Origin: Nocardioides sp. Root682
GTDB taxonomy: Bacteria > Actinomycetota > Actinomycetes > Propionibacteriales > Nocardioidaceae
Direction of reading: 5' to 3'
DNA: 64,000 nucleotides
NCBI RefSeq assembly: GCF_001427795.1
Contig: NZ_LMHJ01000001.1
Location: 1,287,773-1,351,772 of the forward strand
Shown: one piece after another, positions 17,312 through 26,455 of the stretch
Layout: the number at the start of each line of letters is the position of its first letter
How positions within the stretch are numbered: position 1 is the first letter of the stretch
Made by a program: the position numbers and the translations under genes
The notes under the pieces: generated by a model
Told to the model about the DNA's origin: nothing
What the model saw: only the letters and a program-made list of their open reading frames with translations
Database searches by the model: none

Positions 17312-18238
17312 TCAGTACGACAGGGACAGTCCGATGAAGCCGGGCCAGAAGGCGAACAGGACGGTCACGGGCAGGACCAGGAAGACCACCGGGACCATCA
17401 TGAAGATCTCTTTCCGGGAGGCCTGCTCGATGAGCGCGCGGCGCCCGGCTTCACGGACATCGGCGGCCTGGGCGTGGAGCACGTCGGCCAGTGGCGTGCC
17501 CCGCTCCACAGCCACGGCAATGCCGTGGGCGAACCGCGCCACGACGCTCACGCCGGTCGTGCCAGCGAGCCGGTCGAAGGCGTCCGCAACCGGCTCGCCC
17601 GTGCGGATGTGGGCCAGCACCTCACCGAGCTCACGCGACAGCTCGCCACCACTGCGTCGTACGACGCGAGCGAGCGCAGCGACCGGGCCTTCGCCAGCCG
17701 CCACCGCCAGGGCCAGGAGCTCGGCGATCGTCGGGAACTCCGCGACCATCGCGACCTCGCGCTGCTTGACCTGGGTGCTCAACCGGTTGTCGCGCAGCAG
17801 CACGCCGATCACGAAGGCGCCGACGCACAGCAACAGCAGCGGCAACGGGTTCGTCGGCCGGGTCCAGGTCCGCAGGATGCCGTAGACGGCTGCGATGCCG
17901 AACCCGGCCAGCCCCCACAACACCTGCTGGACCCGGAAGTCGTGCACGCTGATCTCGAGCCCTGCCCGAGCCAGGCGGCGCCGTACGGACGGCGTGCCGC
18001 CGACGACTCGTTCGACGGCCTCGGCCGAACTGCGCAGCAACGGGCCGAAGACCGCGGCGACCGCGTTGCTCGGCTCGACGGGCGCGACCGGTCGATCCGC
18101 GGACGCGAGGTCCCGCACGTAGGGCAGCACCCGGCTCTCCAGACGGGGCCGGCGCATGGCGGCGAGCCGGGCGGCAACGAGAGCCAGCCCCGTCGTCGTA
18201 CCGAGGCCGAGGAGGCCGCCCCACACAGCTGGATTCAC
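17312..18238 (-). CDS. tadC: Tad pilus inner-membrane protein TadC (GspF family)
   Basis: The 308-residue membrane protein has the type II secretion F-domain (GEGPVAALARVVRRSGGELS, LGEVLAHIRTGEPVADAF) and three to four spans, including the C-terminal hydrophobic segment. The GTG at 18236-18238 overlaps the tadB stop, showing coupling. TadB and TadC form the platform that the ATPase TadA drives during pilus assembly. Confidence 0.9.
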   Translation of the reverse strand: MNPAVWGGLLGLGTTTGLALVAARLAAMRRPRLESRVLPYVRDLASADRPVAPVEPSNAVAAVFGPLLRSSAEAVERVVGGTPSVRRRLARAGLEISVHDFRVQQVLWGLAGFGIAAVYGILRTWTRPTNPLPLLLLCVGAFVIGVLLRDNRLSTQVKQREVAMVAEFPTIAELLALAVAAGEGPVAALARVVRRSGGELSRELGEVLAHIRTGEPVADAFDRLAGTTGVSVVARFAHGIAVAVERGTPLADVLHAQAADVREAGRRALIEQASRKEIFMMVPVVFLVLPVTVLFAFWPGFIGLSLSY

Positions 18239-19089
18239 TGGAGAATCCGCCGTTCGGTGGGGAGGCGACCCATCCGCATCATCAGCCGGTACGCGATGAC
18301 GCACAGGCAGGCGCCGACCACGAGGACGACGGCGCCGGCCGAGGACTGGTAGCGCTCGATCACGGTGCGCTGGGTCGACATCACCAGCAGGACCACCCAC
18401 GGCGCCGCGACCGCGACGCGAGCGCCGTTGACGGCCCAGGCCTGACGGGCCTCGAGCTCCGAGCGGGTGCGGAGGTCGTCGCGGAGGAACCCCGACAGGC
18501 TGCGCAGCAACCGCCCCAGCTCGCCGCCGCCGACCTCGCGGGCGATGCGCAGGCCCTCGACGACACGATCACCCACCGGATCCGCAAGGCGTTCCTTGAG
18601 CCGGTCGAGGCAGTCACCGAAGCGGCCCGACACCTGGTAGTCCAGCGCGAACGCATGGAAGGCCGCACGCAGCGGTTCCGGACCGCGGATGGCGAGCGCG
18701 GCCACGGCGTCGGGCAACGACATCCCCGCTCGTACGGCGGAAGCCAGGTCGTCCACGGCCTCGGGCCACACCTCGGCGAACTCGCACTGCCGTCGTCGAG
18801 CGCGCCCGGCGACCACAGCGACCGGCAGGTAACCCGCGAGCACACCCAGCACGACAGCGATCGGCAGGGTCCGGGTGATGCCCAGGACGACCACCGTCCC
18901 AGCCACGCCAGCAGCCAGGCAGAGCGCGATCAGCGAGCGCGGCGCGACCTCGCGCAGTCCCGCCTCGGCAAGCAACCGCTCGGTCCGGCTCGACGTCCGC
19001 ACCGGCGCCGGACGGGTCTCCTTCGGCCGGAAGGCCGTCCAGATCAGCAGACAGCCGAGCCCGAAGCCCAGGCCGACCAGTGCGCCCAT
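18235..19089 (-). CDS. tadB: Tad pilus inner-membrane protein TadB (GspF family)
   Basis: The 284-residue membrane protein has N-terminal spans, a central cytosolic F-domain (WPEAVDDLASAVRAGMSLPDAV, and a second half with REVGGGELGRLLRSL) and C-terminal spans. It starts 7 bases after the tadA stop. It works with TadC as the membrane platform of the Tad system. Confidence 0.9.
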   Translation of the reverse strand: MGALVGLGFGLGCLLIWTAFRPKETRPAPVRTSSRTERLLAEAGLREVAPRSLIALCLAAGVAGTVVVLGITRTLPIAVVLGVLAGYLPVAVVAGRARRRQCEFAEVWPEAVDDLASAVRAGMSLPDAVAALAIRGPEPLRAAFHAFALDYQVSGRFGDCLDRLKERLADPVGDRVVEGLRIAREVGGGELGRLLRSLSGFLRDDLRTRSELEARQAWAVNGARVAVAAPWVVLLVMSTQRTVIERYQSSAGAVVLVVGACLCVIAYRLMMRMGRLPTERRILQ

Positions 19090-19095
19090 GGCTGC

Positions 19096-20364
19096 TCACC
19101 CCGCCTCGTGGAGCAGCCGGGCGACATCGATGCCGATCCGCTCGAACTGTTCCAGTCTCGGCGGCAGGCCGATCCCGCGTCGCAACTGACCGTCGCGCCA
19201 CTCGAAGACCGACTCGGTCTCGATGACGTCGCCCTCCATCCGGCCCGGAACCGCGACGATCTCCCGCACCTGCCGGGCGCCGCGGGGGTCGAGGGCGAGA
19301 TGGACGACGAGGTCGATGGACGCCGCCACCGTCGGGACGACGAAGCGCGCGGAGATGTTCTCGCCCGCCAACAGCGGCAGGGTGCACGCCTTGGTCAGCG
19401 CCTCGCGCGCACTGTTGGCGTGCAAGGTGCACATCCCGGGCAGCCCTGCGTTGAGCGCGAGCAGGAGGTCGAGGCACTCCTCGGCCCGCACCTCTCCCAC
19501 GATCAGCCGGCTCGGCCGCATCCGCAGGGACTCCTTGACCAGCTCGCGGAGCCGGATCTCACCGGTGCCCTCGAGACCCTCCTGGCGCGTCTGCATCGCC
19601 ACCCAGTCCGGGTGCGGGAAGCGGATCTCGAAGACTTCCTCGGCCGAGATCACCCGCTCCCCACCGGGGATGGCTGCCGCGAGGCAGTTGAGCATCGTGG
19701 TCTTCCCGGCCTGTGTTCCCCCGACGACGAGGATGTTCAGACCCGCGCGCACCGACGCCTCCAGGAACCGAGCGGAAGCGGGCGTCAGCGTCCCGAGCTC
19801 GACCAGATCCGAGAGACGACTGGCACGCACGACAAATTTCCGGATGTTGACTGCCGAGAAACCCCGTGAGATGCCCTGGAGCACCACGTGCAGCCGGTGC
19901 CCGGCGGGGAGCATGGCATCCACGAACGGGCGACTGAGGTCGATCCGGCGGCCGGTCGACTTCAGCATCCGCTCGACCAGGTCGGTCACCTGAGCCTCGG
20001 TCAGCACCAGGTTGGTCAGCTCGTGGCGCCCGTGCCGGGCCACGAAGACCCGGTCGGGGCTGTTGATCCACACCTCCTCGACGGTCGGGTCATCGAGGAG
20101 GGGCTGCAGCGGGCCGAAGCCTGCGACCCGGGCGACGAGCTCAGCGACCAGTGCCTCGGGGTGCGCGACCGGCGCCACCACCCCGGTCAGGCTGAGCTCG
20201 TCGTGGACACGCACCAGGTCGGTGGCATGGCGTCGTACGGCGGCGATCTCGCGCTGCGGGTCGATCCCGTCGCGTCGTACGACGGCACGCAGCTCCTCGT
20301 CGAGGCGCGCGACCACGTCGTCGGACGCTGGTGCCGACACGACCGGTGGCTGAAGCAGGGCCAT
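19096..20364 (-). CDS. tadA: Tad pilus assembly ATPase TadA/CpaF
   Basis: The 422-residue protein is a secretion ATPase: Walker A GGTQAGKT at 215-222, an Asp-box/Walker B region (RPSRLIVGEVRAEE) and His motif (MCTLHANS). The N-terminal domain (FGPLQPLLDDPTVEEVWINS) is typical of CpaF. It should hydrolyse ATP to drive pilin extrusion. It heads the operon; GGGGAG precedes the ATG. No TadZ/CpaE, secretin or prepilin peptidase gene is adjacent. Confidence 0.94.
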   Translation of the reverse strand: MALLQPPVVSAPASDDVVARLDEELRAVVRRDGIDPQREIAAVRRHATDLVRVHDELSLTGVVAPVAHPEALVAELVARVAGFGPLQPLLDDPTVEEVWINSPDRVFVARHGRHELTNLVLTEAQVTDLVERMLKSTGRRIDLSRPFVDAMLPAGHRLHVVLQGISRGFSAVNIRKFVVRASRLSDLVELGTLTPASARFLEASVRAGLNILVVGGTQAGKTTMLNCLAAAIPGGERVISAEEVFEIRFPHPDWVAMQTRQEGLEGTGEIRLRELVKESLRMRPSRLIVGEVRAEECLDLLLALNAGLPGMCTLHANSAREALTKACTLPLLAGENISARFVVPTVAASIDLVVHLALDPRGARQVREIVAVPGRMEGDVIETESVFEWRDGQLRRGIGLPPRLEQFERIGIDVARLLHEAG

Positions 20365-20498
20365 GGCGGCTCCCCGAGATGAGATGACGTGGCTGGCAGA
20401 ACGTTAAGGCCAGCCGAGTCCCCGTGGCCAGAGGGAGTCCGGGAGACCTGTGGACAACCAGACCTCGCGGGCTCTGGTCACCGAGGCGGCGATGTGCC

Positions 20499-21080
20499 CT
20501 ACGGCTGCGTCAACAGGGTCCAGGTCCGGCGGATGTGCGCACCCATGTCGATGCTGCGGTCGTGGAGCCACTGGTTCTGGATGCCGTCGGCCGCGGCGAC
20601 GATGGACGTCGCGATGAAGTCGGGATCCAGGTGCGCTCCGGCCCCGGGTTCGGTCCGTTGCTCGGCGACCATCAACGCGATGACCTCTCGGAGCCTGACG
20701 AACCGGTCCCGGAAGTACTCAGCTGCCGGATGCCCGGGCGTCGTGGCCGCGACCACCATCGAGACGTACAGCTTCACCCGGGCCGGCTCGGCCGCGTTCA
20801 CGTCCATCACCTTCGCCAGGTAGTCCCCGATGTCGATGGACGCACCGAACTCGGCGTAGGCCGCTTCGGCTCGGTCGTCGACATCGCGGAGCACCTCGGT
20901 GAGCAGGACGTCTCGCGAGGGAAAGTAGTGCATCAACCCGGCCAGGCTGATGCCGCTCTCCTTGGCGATCTTCCGGAGCGACGTACCCGCCATCCCCTCG
21001 CGCTCGAAGAGGTCGAGCGCGACCTGCAGGATCTCGGCGCGCCTGGCGATGCCCTTGGCGTAGGTACCCGGTCGCGACAC
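20499..21080 (-). CDS. TetR family transcriptional regulator
   Basis: The 193-residue protein has a TetR helix-turn-helix (GTSLRKIAKESGISLAGLMH, then YFPSRDVLL) and an all-helical ligand domain. It starts at GTG 21078-21080. TAACGT lies seven bases before the start with no ribosome binding site, and the first three bases of this -10 element are the stop codon of the upstream GH5 gene. So it probably has its own leaderless transcript. Target and ligand unknown; the adjacent GH5 gene is one candidate. Confidence 0.9.
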   Translation of the reverse strand: MSRPGTYAKGIARRAEILQVALDLFEREGMAGTSLRKIAKESGISLAGLMHYFPSRDVLLTEVLRDVDDRAEAAYAEFGASIDIGDYLAKVMDVNAAEPARVKLYVSMVVAATTPGHPAAEYFRDRFVRLREVIALMVAEQRTEPGAGAHLDPDFIATSIVAAADGIQNQWLHDRSIDMGAHIRRTWTLLTQP

Positions 21081-21087
21081 AGGTCCG

Positions 21088-21093
21088 ACGTTA
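21088..21093 (-). promoter_or_regulatory. -10 element TAACGT overlapping the GH5 stop codon
   Basis: On the minus strand TAACGT lies seven bases before the TetR GTG. Its TAA is the termination codon of the GH5 gene. Confidence 0.5.
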
Positions 21094-22689
21094 CCGCCGC
21101 CGGATCGTCACACTCACCTTCGTCGCTCCCTTGGCGGAGGCGATCACCAGCACCTGCCCCGTGCGGCGTTCCACGCGGCCGCCGGTCACGCTGATCCGGG
21201 CACCCTTCGGGTAGTCCTGGGTCGGCACGAAGATCACGGTCCGCGAACCGGCCGGGAACGTTCCGCCACCTGCGCGCGCGGTGGTCCAGCTCAGCGTGAA
21301 GACACCGGTCGCGGGGTCGAACCCGAACGCGGTCGGAGTGCCGGCCACCGCACGGGGATAGGGCCGGATCAGGGACGCCAGCAGTGGTGCATTGAGATTG
21401 GCGCCAGTCGGCGGCCGCGCCGGATCCTTGACGACGCCCTCGTTGGGACGCGGGCCTGAGGGGTCCTCGTTGAACCAGGCCCAGCTCTGCCAGCTCGTCA
21501 TGTACCGGTCGGCAGCATTCGCGATCCGGTCAATGACCGGAGCGTCCTGCACCGCCCCGTACTCGCTCATCAAGGGCGCACCCAATCCCTTTCTGGCTCG
21601 TTGGGCGGCACTGGCCAACGGGATCGGCTCGAAGACCTGGTCGCACAACGGCGCCAGGACCGGGGTGTTCGGACCGAGCCCGGTGATGCCGGTGACGCAG
21701 TAGTTGTGGAACGAGAAGCCCGAGTTGCCGATCCCGGGGTCCCCCATCGACGTGCCGCCGCCGGAACCGAAGGTCACCCACGGCTCGTAGTACAGCGTCG
21801 TGTTCGGATCAACCGAACGGATCCCGGTCATCACCTTCCGCTCGAAGGTCTCCAGCACCCGGTCCTGGGGACATCCGAGCGGGGACAGGCACAGCGCGTA
21901 GAGCGATCCCGGGAACGGCTCGTTGAAGATGTCGTAGCCCACGACGTACGGATCGTCGCGGAACTGCCTAGCAACCAGCTTCCACATGTCGACGAAGGCG
22001 GTCTGCACACTGCGCCCGGTGGTGTCCTTGAAGTCATTGGCCCAGAAGTGGTCCCAGGCTCTCCACAGGGCAGGCATCACGAAGTAGTTGCCCGGGAATC
22101 CGCAGTTCGGCACCGTGGGCAAGCCGTCCGAGCGCACTGCCCAGTCCGGTAGACCCTCGCCGTTGAAGGCCTCGTTGTACATGTCCTGATGGAAGTCGAA
22201 GACGACGTTGATCCGTCGGTCGGTGAAGAGCTTGACCGTGCCAGCCAGGTCGGCCAGGTAGGCACGGTCGTAGTGACCCGGGGTCGGCTCGAGCCCTTTC
22301 CAGATCAGACCGAGTCGGACGGTGTTGAAGCCCGCGGCCGCCATGGCGTCGGCGTCGTCTGCCCCGAAACCGATGCTGCTCGGCGTGTACGGAGCGAGCT
22401 TCCGGATCTGGTTGGTGCCGTGCATGATCACGACCCGCCCCTGCCCGTCGAGCAGCCAACGGCCGTTGCTGCGAACAGCCTTGGCCACCGCAGGACCCTC
22501 GCCGGTCCCCCGCACCCTCCCCACCGGTGCACCCGGTTTGCCGAGCAACGCAGGGCCTGCCTTCATCGTGCAAGACGATGACGTCGCCCCGGAATCTGCC
22601 GACGCCGAACCGCCCGTTCCTGTCGTCGTCAAGCTCACCAGGGACGCAGCCACCGCGAAGGCAACGACGAACATGCAGATCTTCTTCAC
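21091..22689 (-). CDS. Secreted GH5 family glycosidase, endoglycoceramidase-like
   Basis: The 532-residue protein has a signal peptide (KKICMFVVAFAVAASLVSL) and a (beta/alpha)8 GH5 domain: MHGTNQIRKLAPY, FNTVRLGLIWKGLEP, VVFDFHQDMYNE, acid/base Glu in YDIFNEPFPG and nucleophile Glu in LMSEYGAVQD. HQDM and the NEPFPG context recall endoglycoceramidase/GH5_28 enzymes, which cleave glycolipid glycans, but another beta-glucosidase activity is possible. A C-terminal beta domain follows. I chose GTG 22687-22689 (GGAG upstream) over a start 135 bases earlier with no signal-like sequence. Confidence 0.88.
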   Translation of the reverse strand: MKKICMFVVAFAVAASLVSLTTTGTGGSASADSGATSSSCTMKAGPALLGKPGAPVGRVRGTGEGPAVAKAVRSNGRWLLDGQGRVVIMHGTNQIRKLAPYTPSSIGFGADDADAMAAAGFNTVRLGLIWKGLEPTPGHYDRAYLADLAGTVKLFTDRRINVVFDFHQDMYNEAFNGEGLPDWAVRSDGLPTVPNCGFPGNYFVMPALWRAWDHFWANDFKDTTGRSVQTAFVDMWKLVARQFRDDPYVVGYDIFNEPFPGSLYALCLSPLGCPQDRVLETFERKVMTGIRSVDPNTTLYYEPWVTFGSGGGTSMGDPGIGNSGFSFHNYCVTGITGLGPNTPVLAPLCDQVFEPIPLASAAQRARKGLGAPLMSEYGAVQDAPVIDRIANAADRYMTSWQSWAWFNEDPSGPRPNEGVVKDPARPPTGANLNAPLLASLIRPYPRAVAGTPTAFGFDPATGVFTLSWTTARAGGGTFPAGSRTVIFVPTQDYPKGARISVTGGRVERRTGQVLVIASAKGATKVSVTIRRR

Positions 22690-22781
22690 TGGCTGGGTCT
22701 CCAAGCTCGCGCACGTCCGGATGGCGCTGTCAGCCAAATAACGTGCACTGCACTGTTTTGTTACGCCCCCAAAAATGCCGT

Positions 22782-22822
22782 GATGGCTCCGCGCCGGTGT
22801 GGGGTACCGGTGCGGAGCCATC
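22782..22822 (-). terminator. Terminator after the large metalloprotease gene
   Basis: An 11-bp stem (22782-22792 with 22812-22822) continues through a G-T pair into five more base pairs around a seven-base loop. It starts 8 bases beyond the stop of the protease gene. Confidence 0.75.
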
Positions 22823-22829
22823 AACGGTG

Positions 22830-25010
22830 TCAGGAAAGGTTCAGTGCCGTGTCATCGATGACGAAGGACGTCTGCAGCGAATAGTCCTCGGTGGCCGAGA
22901 AGCAGATGGTCACCGTCTGACCGGCCAGCGACGACAGGTCGAAGGTCCTCAGCTGGTAACCAGCCGCAGCGTTGACGTTCGAGTACGACGCCAGCACCTT
23001 CGAGCCGGCCTTCACCACCAGCTTGTCGTAGGCGGCGGGGCCTGCGGCCTCACTGGTCTTGATGTGGAGGTAGAAGGACAGCGTCGCCTTGCACCCGGCC
23101 GGGATCGTCACGCTCTGGTCGAGCGTGTCCGTGTGGGTGCTCCCGTAGCCGCCGAGCCAGGCCATCCACGAGCCCGTACGCGGCGCGAAGGTGGTCTTGT
23201 TGATCACTCCCGAGGTCGCGGACCACGGCGCAGCCGTTCCGGTCTCGAAGCCGGGGTTGCCGAGCTTCTGGCCGGAGCAGGACGACGTGGCCGGGCTGAT
23301 GGTCCAGCTGAACGTCGTGGTGCCGGTCGCGTTGGTCGAGTCCTTCACCGTCACGGTGGTGGAGGAGGTCGCTGCAGCGGTCGGCGTACCGGAGATCAGG
23401 CCGGTGCTGCTGTTGATCGACATGCCCGCGGGAAGGCCCGTCGCGCTGTAGGTCAGGGTCTGGCCGGCAGCCGAGTCACTCGCCTGGATCTGCAGCGACT
23501 TCGCGGTGCCCACCTTGCCGGTCTGTGCGCCCGGGTTGGTGACGGTCACCGTGTTGGTGGCCACCGTGCCAGTGGTCAGGGCGAGCTGGAAGTTGCCGAG
23601 CGAGCCGTAGTCGCTGTACTTGCCAGCGGTGAGCGGGTTGCCGGTGCCGACGCCGTCGACCAGGACGGTGTACGTCGCACCACCGGCCGGCAGGTCGCCG
23701 GTCCAGCTGGCGTCCAGCCCGCTGGCAACACCCGAGGAGACCCTGGCGGATGCCGGGTCGACGGTGGCCACCGTGGCGCCCGAGGCGTTCAGGATGGTCA
23801 GCTTCGCGTCCAGGTTGGGAACGCCCGCGGCACCCTTCAGCGTCACCGTGGTCGGCCCGGAACCGGTGATCTTGAAGGCGTCGACGTCGGCACGGTTGCC
23901 GATGATCCCGTTGACGCTGCCACCCGCCGGCAGCGTGGTCGCGCCTGCGGCATTGTTGCCGTGGTCGTCGGCCCGGAACGGAGCGCCCTGCGCGATGATC
24001 GACAGGTCATCCTGCTTGTTGTTGGCGTCGGGGTACTCGCCCACCGACCACTGCACGACAGGCTGGCTGTAGCCCACACCCATGATCGGGGCCCACGGGT
24101 CGGCTCCGCTGTAGTAGCCCCGGGTCGAGGTCCCGTCGTGGTCGAGGCCGAAGTTGTGGCCGACCTCGTGCGAGGCGGCCTCGGCCATGCTCTTGCCGCT
24201 GGTGCCGGTGCCGTTCGCGAAGACCCAGGCCGGCTGGTAGTAGGCGTGGTCGGCACCCGTTGCGCTGAAGACGCCCACGTAGGCGACCCCGCCGCACCCG
24301 CAGCCGTCGTAGATCGAGCCCCCGTTGGTCAGGTAGACGTGCGACCCGAAGGTCTGGTCAGCCGCGTCGGTACGGTCGATCGCCGCCTGTCCCAGGTCCC
24401 GGGTCGTGACGTTGACGTCGAACGGCGCGTAGTCCTCGGCGACGACCTGCCAGGCCGCCTGGATCTGCGTCAGCTCGGCGTCGGAGAAGTTCGTGGAGAC
24501 GGTGGAGTCCATGGAGTACGGCGTCACGACGATGTCGGTGTCGCCGTCATTCCACCCCGTGTCGCTGACGGTGCCACCGTTGAAGTCGAGGTAGATGGTG
24601 CGGTTCGAGCCGGGCTTCGACTGCAACGTGAAGGTGTCGGCCAGCGGCACACCCGTGTTGGGCTGTGCTTCGGCGCGACTGGCCGCCACGGGTGCGGCGG
24701 CTCGCGGCTCGACGAAGAACTGCTTGCCGCACTCGTCCAGCCACAACGTCGCGTCCTCTGCCGCCTCGGTGAGGCTGCGCACGGACTGGCCATTGCGCTG
24801 CGCCGCCTTCTTGAAGGCTGCAGGCTTCGCCTTGGCGACCTTCCCGGCCCGCTGCGGCGCAGCGAGCAGGTCGCTCGCGCACCCGTCACTGGCAGCCGTC
24901 GCTGCGGCCGTCGCGCCCCCAGCCGGCATCATCGACCAGGCGGTCGCTGAGACCGCCAGCGTGACACCAGCGACCCAGACCCTTCCAGCCTTGCTCGTCG
25001 GTTCGAACAT
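22830..25010 (-). CDS. Secreted multidomain zinc metalloprotease with Ig-like and C-terminal jelly-roll-like domains
   Basis: The 726-residue protein has a signal peptide (about 1-36), a propeptide and a reprolysin-like domain with HEVGHNFGLDHD at 281-292. A beta-rich pre-peptidase-like region follows, then a putative Ig module (YSATGLPAGMSINSSTGLIS) and a C-terminal domain starting NPGFETGTAAPW that resembles carbohydrate-binding jelly rolls. The catalytic half is a paralogue of the 9540-11303 enzyme; the tail is unrelated. ATG 25008-25010 has GGAGGAACC upstream. It should be exported and probably binds a surface or polymer through its tail. Confidence 0.9.
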   Translation of the reverse strand: MFEPTSKAGRVWVAGVTLAVSATAWSMMPAGGATAAATAASDGCASDLLAAPQRAGKVAKAKPAAFKKAAQRNGQSVRSLTEAAEDATLWLDECGKQFFVEPRAAAPVAASRAEAQPNTGVPLADTFTLQSKPGSNRTIYLDFNGGTVSDTGWNDGDTDIVVTPYSMDSTVSTNFSDAELTQIQAAWQVVAEDYAPFDVNVTTRDLGQAAIDRTDAADQTFGSHVYLTNGGSIYDGCGCGGVAYVGVFSATGADHAYYQPAWVFANGTGTSGKSMAEAASHEVGHNFGLDHDGTSTRGYYSGADPWAPIMGVGYSQPVVQWSVGEYPDANNKQDDLSIIAQGAPFRADDHGNNAAGATTLPAGGSVNGIIGNRADVDAFKITGSGPTTVTLKGAAGVPNLDAKLTILNASGATVATVDPASARVSSGVASGLDASWTGDLPAGGATYTVLVDGVGTGNPLTAGKYSDYGSLGNFQLALTTGTVATNTVTVTNPGAQTGKVGTAKSLQIQASDSAAGQTLTYSATGLPAGMSINSSTGLISGTPTAAATSSTTVTVKDSTNATGTTTFSWTISPATSSCSGQKLGNPGFETGTAAPWSATSGVINKTTFAPRTGSWMAWLGGYGSTHTDTLDQSVTIPAGCKATLSFYLHIKTSEAAGPAAYDKLVVKAGSKVLASYSNVNAAAGYQLRTFDLSSLAGQTVTICFSATEDYSLQTSFVIDDTALNLS

Positions 25011-25189
25011 GATGGTTCCTCCCATTCCCCTGACCCGAAGGCCACTCCCCAATGGCGTCCCCGTGGCTGACCCGGCCCTGAGGACCGCCGCCGCGAGGAT
25101 CGGTCCGATCTTGGCGTGGGCGGGCGGCTCGAGGTCACGGCGTTGGGTGCCAGAAGGCACGCAACGCGTGCCAGATCGAGTGCGATCGT

Positions 25190-26140
25190 TCAGACAGCGA
25201 CGGCCAGCGTGGCGCGGTACTCGGCGGGACTCATCGACACGAGGTCCCGGAAGGCCCGGTGGAATTGGCCCTCCGCCAACCCGCACTGCGCACCCACGTC
25301 GACCACCGACCGGCCCGGGTGCGAGATCAGCAACTGCTTGGCTCGCTCGATGCGCAGCCGCCGCAGCACGCACATCACGCTGTCGGTGCCGCCGAACAGC
25401 CGGTAAAGGCTACGACGCGAGACGTTGACTGCACGCGCGACGACGTCGGGTGACAGGGTCGGGTCCTCGAGGTTGCGCCGCAGGTAGGACAGCACCTGCT
25501 CGCGCAGCAGGTCATCGCCGAGCGGTGCGTCGCCGGCACCGGCAGCAAGGATCGCCATCGCCGAGGTGAGGAGTCCGGCACCCTGGTTCGCGAGCAGTCG
25601 GGTGCCCTCCGGGTCGACGAGAGAACCATCGGAAAGCCGCAGGAAGAAGTCGGTGAACAGCGCGAGGGCGCCGCCTCGAGATCCGGCCCGGGCCGTGTGC
25701 CGGTGCAACGGCGCCGTCGCACTGAAGAGGGCCGCCCGCTCGTGGGAGATCCGCAGCAGCAGCACGTCCTGGTCGCCGTCGAAGTGCCACGCCATCGGCC
25801 GACTGGTGTCCCAGTAGGTCACGGTCCCTGGCTGGAGCGCGGCAACGCGCCCCGACTGCTCGAGCCGCCCATGACCTCCGATCACGATGGCGACGAGGAA
25901 GTACCCGCGTCCGCCGTCCGCGATGTTGCTCGCGCTGCGTCGACAGAGGTGCCCGTCGGCACGCACTCGCGCCATCGCGAAGCCCTCGAACGCGTGCAGC
26001 CACATCATCGCCCGGAACGGTCGGTCGACGCGCGCGCTCTCGAACGAGGTCCCGAACTTGTCGCGCGCCAAGGCGCGCCAGTAGGCGTGACGATCCTGCT
26101 CCCCGACATCATCGGTCGAAAAGACCGCTGAATACCCCAT
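25190..26140 (-). CDS. AraC family transcriptional regulator
   Basis: The protein is about 316 residues. It has an N-terminal cupin-like ligand region with an AraC-binding-like segment (LEQSGRVAALQPGTVTYWDT) and a C-terminal double helix-turn-helix (LSPDVVARAVNVSRRSLYRL through CGLAEGQFHRAFRDLVSMSP). The ATG at 26138-26140 follows GGGGGGT; an ATG-equivalent nine codons upstream is less likely. It lies just upstream of the large metalloprotease on the same strand, so control of that protease is possible but unproven. Confidence 0.9.
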   Translation of the reverse strand: MGYSAVFSTDDVGEQDRHAYWRALARDKFGTSFESARVDRPFRAMMWLHAFEGFAMARVRADGHLCRRSASNIADGGRGYFLVAIVIGGHGRLEQSGRVAALQPGTVTYWDTSRPMAWHFDGDQDVLLLRISHERAALFSATAPLHRHTARAGSRGGALALFTDFFLRLSDGSLVDPEGTRLLANQGAGLLTSAMAILAAGAGDAPLGDDLLREQVLSYLRRNLEDPTLSPDVVARAVNVSRRSLYRLFGGTDSVMCVLRRLRIERAKQLLISHPGRSVVDVGAQCGLAEGQFHRAFRDLVSMSPAEYRATLAVAV

Positions 26141-26220
26141 CGCTGACCCCCCCAGGCCCTCCAACAATCCCCGCCGGGAGTGTAGCGCGCGTCACATCCC
26201 GGGTGCGAAACGACCGTGGG

Positions 26221-26226
26221 TACCGT
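26221..26226 (+). promoter_or_regulatory. -10 element TACCGT for the 53-aa gene
   Basis: TACCGT lies seven bases before the ATG at 26234 with no ribosome binding site between, the same arrangement as at several other genes here. It supports the short frame being real. Confidence 0.45.
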
Positions 26227-26233
26227 CGGGTGC

Positions 26234-26395
26234 ATGAGCGAGGAGCGCGCCGTGCTCGACCGCTGGATCGCGTCCGGGGGTCACTGGGCGGTGCTCTCGG
26301 AGCATGGCGAGCGGCTCACCGTCGGGCTGTTCACCTGCGACGGCGGCGAGGAGATGGAGCGGGTCACCCTGCTCCGCGACGAACTGCCCGAGTGA
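26234..26395 (+). CDS. Small hypothetical protein (53 aa)
   Basis: A 54-codon frame starts at ATG 26234 and ends TGA at 26393-26395. The protein is soluble and acidic with two Trp and one Cys (begins MSEERAVLDRWIASGGHWAV). Codon use is typical of the neighbours (GC-rich third positions). A -10 element with leaderless spacing precedes it. It is 60 bases upstream of the methyltransferase on the same strand. No family recognised. Confidence 0.55.
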   Translation: MSEERAVLDRWIASGGHWAVLSEHGERLTVGLFTCDGGEEMERVTLLRDELPE

Positions 26396-26455
26396 GCGTC
26401 AGGTGCCCGTGGCAAACGGTGGACATCGCGAGTGGATCGGCGCCATGATCCCGAC

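Noticed and set aside
22527..24950. An 807-codon plus-strand frame opposite the large metalloprotease
   Set aside because: Antisense shadow; the minus-strand product has signal peptide, HExxH motif and modules.
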